Shown in pieces: positions 1 through 9,000 of a DNA stretch of 43,341 nt (the first letter of the stretch is position 1; each line of letters opens with the position of its first letter). The notes below the pieces were generated by a model that was not told the origin of the DNA, ran no database searches, and worked only from the letters and a program-made list of their open reading frames with translations. A program made the translations under genes and the position numbers. The DNA comes from Pseudomonas folii (GTDB lineage Bacteria; Pseudomonadota; Gammaproteobacteria; Pseudomonadales; Pseudomonadaceae): NCBI RefSeq assembly GCF_014357575.1, contig NZ_JACONW010000038.1, forward strand, positions 1-43,341. Reading direction: 5' to 3'.

Positions 1-20
1 GAGCTGGTCTCACTCAAACA

Positions 21-2078
21 TCAATCCAGCTGGAAACGCGACGTGTTGTCGCTCAACGCACGGCTGCCTTTGCTCAACGTGTCAGCAGCCTGATTCACAG
101 CCCGAGCACCTTCAAGCAAACGCCCAGCCGCCTGATCGACCTGCTGAATGTTGCCGCTGACTTCATCAGCGGTACTGGCCTGCTCTTCAACCGCAGTCGA
201 AATCTGCGCCAGGGTGTCGGTAACGCCCTGCACCGCGCTGGCGATCTCAACCAGACGCTGACCCAGATCGGTCACCGACTGCGCGTCGTTAACTGCCTGA
301 CCACATGCAGACTCCATCAAGCCGACCGCCTGGCTCACAGTGGAACGCAGGCTATCGACGGTGCTGGCAATTTCCGCGGTGGACACTTGAGTACGTTGCG
401 ACAGACTGCGAACCTCATCGGCAACCACTGCAAAACCACGGCCCTGCTCACCCGCTCGCGCCGCCTCGATAGCAGCGTTGAGCGCCAACAGGTTGGTCTG
501 CTCGGCGATGCCGCGAATCGCATCGACTACCGACTGAATCTGTTGCCCTTGCTCGCTGACTCGCCCCAACGCCGCAGCGGTGTCCGTCAGGCGTTGATTG
601 AGCTGCTGAATGCTACTGGTCGTGCGCTGGCTGTCGCGACTGCTTTCCTCAGCGATCTTGCGCGTCTGCCGGGCGCTGTCGGATGCCTGCTCACAGCTTT
701 TCGCCACGCCTTGTGAAGTCGCCGCCAGTTCAGTTGCCGCTGCCGCGATCTGGCTGATCTGATACTGCTGCTCTTCAACTTCATTCAAGGTGCCGCTGGA
801 TTGGGTATTGAGGGTCAACACCGCACTGCCCAGTTGCTTGGTCTCATGGTTCACGCCCAGCAAACTGGTGCGCAACTGCACCACCGCCACGTTCAGCGCC
901 GTGCTGATCGCCGCCAGTTCATCGCGACCTCGCACTTCAACCTGAACACAGAGATTACCGTCACGCAGCGACTCGGCGAGCGTGGTAATGCCGCTGGCAC
1001 TGCGACGGATCGAGGCTTGCAGACAGGCGAACAAATACATCGCAGCCAGCAACAAGACGCCAAAGCAGATGCCCATCGGAATGAACTGCATGTTGGATTT
1101 CTGGTGGTAATACGCAAGACGGTTGTCCAGCGACTGCAACGACTGATTACGCAGATTTGTCAGATTATTGAGCAATGCATCAACGCTGCGCTCGAACGCC
1201 GGGGCATCAAGCTTGATCGTCGCGCCGAACACACCGTCATCCAATACCTTCAGCTCGTTAACGAGCCCTTGCATGGTTGAGTTGTAGTTTTCGGCCCACG
1301 GTTTCATTTCAGCAGGCAATTTGGCCTGCAGGAAATCGCCGGTCTTGATCAGTTGATCCTGAGCATCGGTAATCCGCCCGCGCAACTCACGCATCTGCAA
1401 ACGGCTTTGCAGGCTGAACTGTCCGGTGACCACCGACGTCTGGCCAATACTCGCCATACGCCCGATACGCTCGATCAGATCAGGAATCTGCTGAGTCGAC
1501 ATCTGCATCAACAGATACGTCTCCAGCCACGGGTCTAGGATCAGGCCGCTGTCTGTCGCAATCTGCTCGCGCAAGGCCTGCACATTGCCCAAGGCATTGG
1601 TGAACCGGTCATAGCCGTCCGGCCACCAGCCGACGGTGCGCAGGGAGGCAATGTCCATGCCGGTGACTGAAGCTTTCAGCGTTTCATAGCGCTTGAGTGC
1701 ATCAGCACCGGCTTCTTCTTTTCTGAGCGAGGCCTCGAGCGACTCAAGTGCCTGCGCGATACGCGGGCCTGCGGCGTCCATCGCCGTCATCGCGGCTTTG
1801 GCGGCCGGCGTCGGCTCTTTCAAAATGTCAGAGGCCTTCCAGCGCGCAGCATTATCCCGCTGATGGGAAAGCTCGCTATCGAGCTGATCCAGTGCCAGCA
1901 ACTGAGTGACTCCCGAGCGTTCGCCCGCGATCGTCGCGAGTTTGCTGAGATAGTCCTGGCCGATCATCCAGAGGCTGCCCACCAGCGGCAGCATGAACAG
2001 AAGAAACAGCATCTGAAACTTACGCGCGAAACCAAAACGGCTAAGCATGCGCATACCCGGCGACAAAAGACTGTACAT
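21..2078 (-). CDS. Methyl-accepting chemotaxis protein
   Basis: A transmembrane chemoreceptor that passes a periplasmic signal to the CheA/CheW array. The chosen ATG at 2078 has a GGGGGAG Shine-Dalgarno about 9 bases upstream; an in-frame ATG at 2102 has none. From this start (685 aa) a first membrane helix lies at about residues 21-39, a long mostly helical periplasmic region follows to about 330, then a second helix (about 332-352), a HAMP linker (about 355-407) and the coiled cytoplasmic signalling domain. The hairpin tip, around residues 525-563, carries the hallmark EQTNLLALNAAIEAARAGEQ. No CheR/CheB-docking pentapeptide is seen at the C-terminus, which ends in RFQLD. The ligand cannot be told: the sensor region has neither a recognisable Cache nor PAS pattern, though its SGLILDPWLETYLLM stretch recurs in helical-bundle receptors. 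It is monocistronic here, with its 3' end at the window edge. Confidence 0.93.
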   Translation of the reverse strand: MYSLLSPGMRMLSRFGFARKFQMLFLLFMLPLVGSLWMIGQDYLSKLATIAGERSGVTQLLALDQLDSELSHQRDNAARWKASDILKEPTPAAKAAMTAMDAAGPRIAQALESLEASLRKEEAGADALKRYETLKASVTGMDIASLRTVGWWPDGYDRFTNALGNVQALREQIATDSGLILDPWLETYLLMQMSTQQIPDLIERIGRMASIGQTSVVTGQFSLQSRLQMRELRGRITDAQDQLIKTGDFLQAKLPAEMKPWAENYNSTMQGLVNELKVLDDGVFGATIKLDAPAFERSVDALLNNLTNLRNQSLQSLDNRLAYYHQKSNMQFIPMGICFGVLLLAAMYLFACLQASIRRSASGITTLAESLRDGNLCVQVEVRGRDELAAISTALNVAVVQLRTSLLGVNHETKQLGSAVLTLNTQSSGTLNEVEEQQYQISQIAAAATELAATSQGVAKSCEQASDSARQTRKIAEESSRDSQRTTSSIQQLNQRLTDTAAALGRVSEQGQQIQSVVDAIRGIAEQTNLLALNAAIEAARAGEQGRGFAVVADEVRSLSQRTQVSTAEIASTVDSLRSTVSQAVGLMESACGQAVNDAQSVTDLGQRLVEIASAVQGVTDTLAQISTAVEEQASTADEVSGNIQQVDQAAGRLLEGARAVNQAADTLSKGSRALSDNTSRFQLD

Positions 2079-2372
2079 GACCGACCTACTCCCCCAGAAC
2101 ATCCAGCAGAAACGGCGAGAGCCATCGCAGATGTCTTCGAAAAACTACTACCGGCAAAATGCCATGTTATTGATTGAATTACGATAGCCGCCGAGCGCTT
2201 CCTGATTGGCGCCAGTGCAGAAACCGTCAACTTTAAGATCACCTAGCAATATTCAGACCGTGTAGGCGATTGCTGTTTTCACCAGTAGGAAGCTTCCCGC
2301 TTGGTGGACTGCCCCTACAAAAGTACGTCACCAATGGTTACGCTTTGTCATTTACCGGAGGAGAGACCCCAA

Positions 2373-3494
2373 ATGGTCGGCAAAAACCCGCAGCTGAGCG
2401 TGGCGCCCCAACCCGCCGGAGCCAAACCCAATCCTCAGCAAAAACGCTTTAATAGCCTGCTGAAAAAGATCGAAACCCACCGCAGCACGCTGGAAGGCTG
2501 GAGCACCGCCGAACAGGGATACACGCAGCTCTGGGCTGAAGAGTTCAGGCCGGCCATCGAGCAAATCAGTGCGGTGCAACTGGAGTTGCTGCGTACGCTG
2601 GATGCCGCCAGCTCGCAGATAAAACTCAGCAAACAAGACCGGGCAACCTTGACTGACATCGTCTGTGACCTGGTCGAGGCCCTCATGGACGAATCGCATC
2701 CTGACAGCCAGGAACTTAAGGAGATTTTTGCCAGGCATTTCGGCGAAGACTTCGACGACGTTCAGCAAGAGGAGCTGGCGCACTTCAAAGCGCACATGGA
2801 GCATAAGTTTGATCTCGACCTCTCGGACGGTGATCACATCACCTCTGAGCATGAGTTTGTCGAATTCCTGCAAGAGAAACTGTCGAGCCATGCCGATGCC
2901 GCCGACCGCGATGAGCAATTCTCAGAACCTCCGAAAAAGTCAGCCCATGAACGGCGCAAAGAAGAGGACCAAGCCAAAAGTAGCCAGTCCGTACGTGAGG
3001 TCTATCGCAAACTCGCCAGCGCCCTCCACCCCGACCGGGAAACCGATGAACACGAGCGAGCACGCAAAACCGACCTCATGCAGCGAGTCAATAAGGCCTA
3101 TGCCGAGAAAGACTTGCTGAGCCTGCTGCAACTGCAACTTGAGATCGAACAGATCGATACCGACCACATCAGCAACCTGCCGCTGGAACGCATCAAGCAC
3201 TACAACCGGGTGCTGGCCGAGCAGGTCAAGGATCTCGAGGAAGAGATTCACGTGCAGAACATGATCTTCAACGGCCGATTCGCCCTCTCCCCGTATGAGA
3301 CCACCAAACCAGCGCAGGTCCTGCGCAAGTGCAACAAAGTGATCAACGAACTGGATGCCGAGCTTTTCGATAGGGAACAGGAAGTGGCCTTCCTGCAAGA
3401 GTCGCCGAAAAACATCAAAGTCTGGCTACGCGCGCAACGGGATCAGCTTGACGAAATGCTGGACTCAGGCCTGCTGGACGATCTTTTTCGCTAA
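2373..3494 (+). CDS. J-domain (DnaJ-like) protein
   Basis: A soluble 373-aa protein whose recognisable part is a C-central J domain at about residues 205-255, with the HPD motif at 219-221 (ALHPDRE). This motif stimulates the ATPase of Hsp70 (DnaK). The N-terminal 200 residues are charged and helical without a known domain, and the C-terminus (about 255-373) looks coiled-coil. There is no glycine/phenylalanine region and no cysteine-repeat zinc domain, so it is a type III J protein rather than DnaJ itself. The ATG at 2373 is chosen because GGAGGAG sits 9 bases upstream; an earlier in-frame ATG at 2301 has no such site. Its client is unknown. It lies just upstream of tRNA-Met and seems to belong to the conserved chromosome rather than the island. 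Confidence 0.85.
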   Translation: MVGKNPQLSVAPQPAGAKPNPQQKRFNSLLKKIETHRSTLEGWSTAEQGYTQLWAEEFRPAIEQISAVQLELLRTLDAASSQIKLSKQDRATLTDIVCDLVEALMDESHPDSQELKEIFARHFGEDFDDVQQEELAHFKAHMEHKFDLDLSDGDHITSEHEFVEFLQEKLSSHADAADRDEQFSEPPKKSAHERRKEEDQAKSSQSVREVYRKLASALHPDRETDEHERARKTDLMQRVNKAYAEKDLLSLLQLQLEIEQIDTDHISNLPLERIKHYNRVLAEQVKDLEEEIHVQNMIFNGRFALSPYETTKPAQVLRKCNKVINELDAELFDREQEVAFLQESPKNIKVWLRAQRDQLDEMLDSGLLDDLFR

Positions 3495-3574
3495 CGGCAA
3501 ACGGGTTTCGTCCTTGAATAGCGGGGCGAAACCCTAACCGCTTGATCACACGCATAAATTTTTCAGAACAAGGG

Positions 3575-3605
3575 TTGACACATATCCCTTATCCGCGAAT
3601 AATGC
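3575..3605 (+). promoter_or_regulatory. Likely promoter of the tRNA-Met gene
   Basis: A perfect TTGACA (-35) at 3575-3580 is followed 17-19 bases later by an AT-rich GAATAATGC stretch that can serve as -10. A G/C-only discriminator (gcgcgcc) follows just before the tRNA starts at 3615. GC-rich discriminators are typical of stringently controlled stable-RNA promoters. Exact -10 choice is uncertain. Confidence 0.6.
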
Positions 3606-3614
3606 GCGCCACTT

Positions 3615-3691
3615 GGCTACATAGCTCAGTTGGTTAGAGCATAGCATTCATAATGCTGGGGTCCGGGGTTCAAGTCCCTGTGTAGCCACCA
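3615..3691 (+). tRNA. tRNA-Met (CAU), elongator type
   Basis: A 77-base tRNA with acceptor stem GGCTACA pairing with TGTAGCC, discriminator A and encoded CCA at 3689-3691. The D arm (agctcagttggttagagc) and T arm (ggggttcaagtccc) are intact. The anticodon loop TTCATAA gives anticodon CAT. The T-A closing pair at the acceptor end (GGCUACA) and the lack of the initiator's GGG/CCC anticodon stem fit elongator Met. A tRNA-Ile2 with modified CAU cannot be excluded by sequence alone, but the overall sequence matches the usual Pseudomonas tRNA-Met. Its 3' end is the left attachment site of the island. Confidence 0.95.
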
Positions 3692-3780
3692 AGTACCTGC
3701 TTCGTGACATCACCGATGCTCATGAAGCAACAAGAAGCCCGCCTAGTGCGGGCTTTCTTGTATCTGGGGTATGTACATTT
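3668..3780 (+). repeat. Left island boundary repeat (attL-like), includes tRNA-Met 3' end
   Basis: This stretch, from the T arm of tRNA-Met through its terminator, recurs imperfectly at 15310-15420. The shared blocks include ccaagtacctgcttc, gaagcaacaagaagcccgcc and tagtgcgggctttcttgt, ending near acattt. Such a duplication of a tRNA 3' end is the classical footprint of a tyrosine-recombinase island. The left copy keeps the functional tRNA. Confidence 0.8.
3731..3762 (+). terminator. Rho-independent terminator after tRNA-Met
   Basis: The stem CAAGAA-GCCCGC pairs with GCGGGC-TTTCTTG across a CTAGT loop and is followed by a short U-rich tail. A near-identical copy is present at 15371-15402 as part of the duplicated boundary. 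Confidence 0.8.
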
Positions 3781-3870
3781 CAATGACGCCTCATCCTGCG
3801 TGACGATACATTGCGTATAGGGATGCACTCCTCACCCCGTCTACCCGACGCCTTATCTACATGCTTCGCA

Positions 3871-5025
3871 AGAGCCCATCTTTCCTCTAAACCGGGACGG
3901 CTTGGGTCGCGTGCTGCAATCTACGGCGTGCGCGACAAGCTCCATTTATGACGTTCGAATGACAACCCCCTCGGATTCACCTCTACCGTTCATTCGGATG
4001 GCCTTCTGGTGCTTGGTGAAATTGGCATGGGCGCCCCACCTCACATCATCGGAGAAACGGTTTACATGCTGGGCAATGGCACCGGCAAGGCCCGCGCCAA
4101 TGACCGGGGGCAATCAGGGCGTCAGGTTCAGAAGTGGCGCTTGCTGTTCCTGTCGCCCGGAGAGAAGACTTTGGCGCAGCACATGGCTGAAGCCAACAAG
4201 GAGCTCAAAGCGGGCATGGAAGTGCGCATGCTCGCCATTCCAGCGGACGCGAGCAAAGGCATGGGCATGTTCGATCAGCTCAACGGTTTTGATGATGCCG
4301 CCGCCCTCTCCGACGCGCTCAAAGCGCGCGTAGCGAAGTTCTACGGCACACCCTTGACCGCCTTCCTGTCAGCGCTGTGCGAGCCCAGTAAACGACACGG
4401 CTGGTCATCTATCTTGCGCCATACCTTGGAGGCGTTTGTTGCTAGAGCATTGCCAGCATCTGCTAGCGGTCAAGCACACCGCGCCGCTGCCCGATTCGGA
4501 TTGGCAGCTGCCGCAGGCGAGCTGGCCACCGCCATGGGTATTACAGGTTGGCCCGATGGCACGCCTACCACTGCTGCGCGGGTTTGCCTGAGCGCCTGGC
4601 TCAATGAGCGCGGCGGCGCCGGTAACTTTGAATCGGACGCCATTCTGGCGCGGTTGCGCCAGGTGATCGAACGCTTCGGTGAAAGTCGTTTTACCCATTG
4701 GCAGTCAGCCGCCGCGAAGATCGACGAGCACGGTCCGCGCACCCTTGATCGACTGGGTTTTCGCAAGTCGCTGGAACACGGAATGGGGGACACGCTACAT
4801 ACAACGACTACTTACTACGTACTGCCCGAAGCTTGGCGCTCCGAAGTATTCAAGGGCATGAACATCAACGCGGTTAACAAGCAGCTGTTACGTCGAGGCG
4901 TATTGGAGCCGGGAGCCGATGACAAAGCGTCGACCGCTGTGCGTCTGCCTGGACTTGGTTTGCAGCGTTGCTACGTGGTTGTAGCAGTGCCTGAGCAAGG
5001 CGAGCGCGAAGCGCAGGCCGCCTAA
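3871..5025 (+). pseudogene. Decayed DUF927-type helicase/primase-associated ATPase (C-terminal part)
   Basis: The open frame up to 5025 encodes the C-terminal half of a DUF927 family protein, a P-loop ATPase group found in mobile elements. The recognisable part has a Walker-B-like segment (HSDGLLVLGEIGMG), then the family's YMLGNGTGKARA and WRLLFLSPGEKTLAQHM stretches. The only start candidate, a GTG at 4009, lies inside the conserved region and has no ribosome binding site. Reading the same frame upstream, homology-like sequence (RAAIYGVRDKLHL) continues across an in-frame TGA at 3949, where the family usually has a Trp, so a TGG-to-TGA nonsense change is likely. The Walker A half and everything before it are missing. 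It is therefore a remnant at the left edge of the island, probably not functional. Confidence 0.75.
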
Positions 5026-5114
5026 GTCGCTGCCTAATTCATGAGGTAGCGCCGGCTTATTCCGGCCTCGCCAGCCAGGCACATACAACCAAAAATCTGA
5101 CTTTAGGACTGACC

Positions 5115-5741
5115 ATGAACGAATTGAAACAGCAACAAGCGGCTTTAATCTCTGAACGCGAAACGCTGGAAAATAGTCTCCCCCACTTGGAGGCAGCTTG
5201 GCGCAATGCGCCCAGCAACTGCAGCCCTATCGGCAATATGATAGGAAGCCCAGAGGGCAGAGCCGCCGAGGACAGACTATCTAGTGCCCAATGCCGTGTA
5301 CGCGCCATCTCCAGCGAGCTGGAACGAATTGAACAAAAGCTCACTCACCTAGACCGCCTAGAACGGGTCGATCAAATCAAAACGGAATCCATCCAAGCGA
5401 CGTCCGAATCAGCCGCCCAGGTCGAAGCACTGGAGCGGACACAGGCGCACTTGAATGAGCGCCTTCGGGCAATTCAATCGGAGGCAGAACAATCCCTGGA
5501 AAAAGCGCAGCAAGCCGAGCGAGACGCAGCCAGCCTCTACGCCCGGAGCCTTGCCAGCGGTGACAGCGAAGGTGAAAAAAACGCGAATAGCGAAATCCAG
5601 AAAGCTGACAAGCAACTTGCGATAACGGATGAACAACTGAGAAGGCAAGAACTCATACGCGCAGCTCTGCAGGCAGAACTTGATAGCATCGAACTCAAAT
5701 CTCAAACGTTCGACAGAAGGGGAATGAGGCAAAAAAGGTAG
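5115..5741 (+). CDS. Coiled-coil protein of unknown function
   Basis: A 208-aa, highly charged helical protein with long heptad-like stretches (about residues 1-30 and 65-195), rich in Glu, Gln, Ala and Lys. The ATG at 5115 has TTAGGA about 7 bases upstream. I recognise no catalytic motif, signal peptide or membrane segment. It follows the DUF927 remnant by 89 bases and is directly followed (two bases) by a small gene at 5744, so the two are probably co-transcribed. Coiled-coil proteins often accompany DUF927 genes in integrative elements, which suggests a structural or DNA-maintenance role, but this is inference only. Base composition is intermediate between the core and the AT-rich giant gene. 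Confidence 0.7.
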   Translation: MNELKQQQAALISERETLENSLPHLEAAWRNAPSNCSPIGNMIGSPEGRAAEDRLSSAQCRVRAISSELERIEQKLTHLDRLERVDQIKTESIQATSESAAQVEALERTQAHLNERLRAIQSEAEQSLEKAQQAERDAASLYARSLASGDSEGEKNANSEIQKADKQLAITDEQLRRQELIRAALQAELDSIELKSQTFDRRGMRQKR

Positions 5742-5743
5742 CC

Positions 5744-5971
5744 TTGAATGCAATAAGTCTTGCATTAGATGAGGAATGGAATAAAGCTACAGAGCAGTTG
5801 GTTGCTGTGGGAGCGCTTATACTTGCCGTCAGCTATCAGAAAGGTGGGATGGGGAATGCCCTATCCAGACTCGATGTACAACGGTTCGGTCCGTTTCATT
5901 CAAGCCTCGCTCATTCCGATCTAGCATCTACCGTACGTGAAATTTCTTTAGAGGATCTACTCGCAGCCTAA
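5744..5971 (+). CDS. Small hypothetical protein
   Basis: A 75-aa protein starting with TTG at 5744, two bases after the stop of the coiled-coil gene, with AAAAAAGG about 5 bases upstream as ribosome binding site. The close spacing implies translational coupling. The sequence begins MNAISLALDEEWNKATEQLV and has a mildly hydrophobic stretch (LVAVGALILAVSY, about residues 19-31) that could be a single membrane or buried helix. No family is recognised. It is the last gene of a short operon that ends in a strong hairpin at 5977-6003. Confidence 0.6.
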   Translation: MNAISLALDEEWNKATEQLVAVGALILAVSYQKGGMGNALSRLDVQRFGPFHSSLAHSDLASTVREISLEDLLAA

Positions 5972-5976
5972 CCCGA

Positions 5977-6005
5977 AACAGCCCGCGCTCGCGGGCTGTT
6001 TATAT
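5977..6005. terminator. Bidirectional Rho-independent terminator between convergent genes
   Basis: A perfect 11-base inverted repeat (AACAGCCCGCG / CGCGGGCTGTT) with a CT(C) loop, followed by TATATAT on the plus strand and TTTCGGGTT on the minus strand. It ends the 5115-5971 operon and probably also stops transcription from the giant minus-strand gene whose stop codon is at 6035. Confidence 0.8.
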
Positions 6006-6034
6006 ATTCGATTGCAAGGTCCCGCTATAGGCAC

Positions 6035-9000
6035 TTAATCTTCGGGGGCCTTCCATGGGTGGACAGCGATTGATGGAAGTTCCTGATGCTCCGTCAACGT
6101 TAAACTCACATCAATCCAGTCATAGAAAGCAGGCGCGGCGAATAGCCCAAGAGAGCCTTTTGGTGCGTTCGGTTGCATATCACCATTATTATGATAGGCC
6201 TTTGCGCGAGACAAAAGAGGACTAGCATCGGGAAACTTGCGCCACAGGTTACTAAGTTTTGTCTCATCAAGCGTGTCTTTGGATCGCCCAACCGTCTTCC
6301 AGAATTCACCCTCGTCTTGCGGACGTTTTTTGCTTTTTTCTTTTGATGCAAGAATGTTTTCGGGAAGAGAGATTGACAGTGTTTTAAGTAAATTTGATTG
6401 CGTACGTTCCCAGTCAATGGACTCGACCAAAGGCAAATAAGCTACAAGCTGGAGTGGAGACGGCATCGTCTGAGCACGAGGTTTACCCTCGAGCATATTA
6501 TGCGGATCCACGTCTGCAATCACCAATGCTTGATCATTTTTACTTAAAGCATCATCTCTATTGTTGTAATAAATGCCCTTAGACCATCCGTGATAAGGAG
6601 TTATCTTGGCAAGATAGCCCATTGTAGTTTCTTCAGACTTCCAACTTCCCTGCCCGATAAAACAGCTTCCCCCTACAAGCGTCTTACCATCTATACTATT
6701 GCAAAATACCGTTGTTGTACCCGCAGCCAAAAATCCGGACTGTCCAGCGAACCAATAGTCGGCAGAACGCGATGTGGCTGCAGGTACCGCGAGAATTGAT
6801 CTTCGTGCCTCAGCCCCATTACCAGTGATAGAGAGCTTCTCGGACAATGCCTTAAGATCGCTAAAAACCTCATCAATTTCCGCTGGCCGGCCAAATCTAC
6901 GCCACATTGCCTTAAGATCCTCCCCCATTTGAATGTAATTAGCCGGACTAGAGACCAAGAAAGCCTCAGAGCATATTAATTCCAATAGATATTTTAGAGG
7001 GAGCTTTGCTTCTGTGAAAAGATGAGTAATAACATCGGCCGATGGTTCGAATCCGATAACACTTTCTAGTTTACTTGCGAGTTCCCCAGGATTGAACAAA
7101 GGCTTCAAAGGTAATGCAGAGGGTCGAAAAAACTCCTCTAATGCGATAGATCGATATTTTTTATTTCTCGAAAATTCCAGAACATGCCCCCGCTGTAACG
7201 CATCATAATCTTTATCAGAACCCAGTTTTTTCTTCTGTAGGGAAGCAAGAAATACTTTCGACGCTGACTTTGGCAACGGCCAGAGCAAAGTCAGTGGAGC
7301 AGACAAGTGATTTTCATCAGCCTTATCACATATATTCATGTACGTACCGGCCAAAACCGAAACACCTTTATTTATGATATACGTTTTCAACCACTCAACT
7401 GTTTCACGCCTTACGGAGTATTCAGGAAGAACAAGCAAGTCCACCCCGAAGTTTTGACATGTATCCACGACACGCTTCAGTATCGAGCGACGGCGGTGTT
7501 CTGACCAACTAGGCAGAAATTCCAATTTTGTCCACATATGTGCGGTATCGTGCCTTTCTGCCGCATTCAGCAATCGCCCATATTTTGAGTCAGCACTAAC
7601 CTTTAGATTCAAGGAAATACCCTCATTGACCTTTGAACCAAAAGGCCAATGTGTCGGGCAAGCCTCGACGAAAGGGTGCTGATACGTCAAATCAAAGTCA
7701 GCCTGAAGCAATGCAATACGAACCAGCCCTCTGGGTTTGCAAGCTTCACCGCGCCGAGTCCACTGCTCTGCCTGCTGTTTTCTGAATGCATTAGCGTCTC
7801 GGCCCAAATCGTGCTCAACCACGGTTCCCGCTGGAATATCAGCATTGCTGGAAGGTGAATATTGAAACTCTGATAAAGCATCTTCAACCAAACTACCGAC
7901 TGCACCATCCTCATCACCATGAACACTACTAGTTGACATGGAAGCTCGTGGCAAGGAAAAAGCAGACGGCGAATTGATCTCGACAGACCCAGTTATGGAA
8001 TTTGCATGAAACTCATAACTCTCCTCCCTTATCGCTGGTACCGAGCCACTTCCATTTTCTTCCTCTACGACTTCAACCTGGAGGGAAGTATCAAGACCTA
8101 GCTTAATAATAGCGATCGAAGCAAATGGCTCACCAAGCGCGGAGACAGATAAAAGCTTGCCACTCTCGCGATCAAAAATTTCTGACCAAACTCTCAAAAA
8201 TCGCCCATCTTGAGTTATTTCTTCAATATGCTTAGAGGACCGAGGAAACTGGGAGATCATCCACGGAGTGACATCCCTGACTCCGTTTCTTGAGTCGGTG
8301 AAGCGCTTTGTCTGAGGGTTATAACCATAAGACTTCTCAATTACTGTTATTGACTCAAAACCAAGCTCTTCATCTATCCTTCTAACCAATAACACAACAG
8401 ACTCTAATAGCTCCAGACTGAGCAACCCCAAACAATGATCACTCAACATTTCAAATGGCCACTCGAGAAAGGAGTCGGTCTCATTATCATGATTGTCAAT
8501 TGAAGCTAGTGCCTTAGCAATTACCCCTAGTTGCTCATATAGGACGTCAGATAGCCGTTCTAAATTATCTTGAACCAATCGATGCCCTAGGTGCTGTACT
8601 AACCTACGACATTGTTCAATCAATGAGACCCTGCTGTTTGATTGGATAGCATTGTCAGAGGCTGATTTTTCCTCCAAGGGATGAGGCGAAGCTGAAGGAA
8701 TACCCCAAGCCTCTGGAAAATCAAAATTCTCATATCGTTCAAATGCCCCATGGCTTCGTAGAGAAGCGATCAGCCCTTCAAAAGCTACGTTAATACCTGT
8801 GCTGATAACACCTGCACGCAGTGCCTTCCATGATGGAATTTCAGAGACCGAGGATTCGGTTGAAACAGAAAACAGCCGTTTAGAAAAACACAGTAAACCA
8901 AAGAGATCACGCCTTACACCGGTACTCCCTTCATCACTTGTTGCAAGCACCTGACTAACTGATAGAGGTAAGCGTCCTAAAACCTTATTTGTTAACAAAA

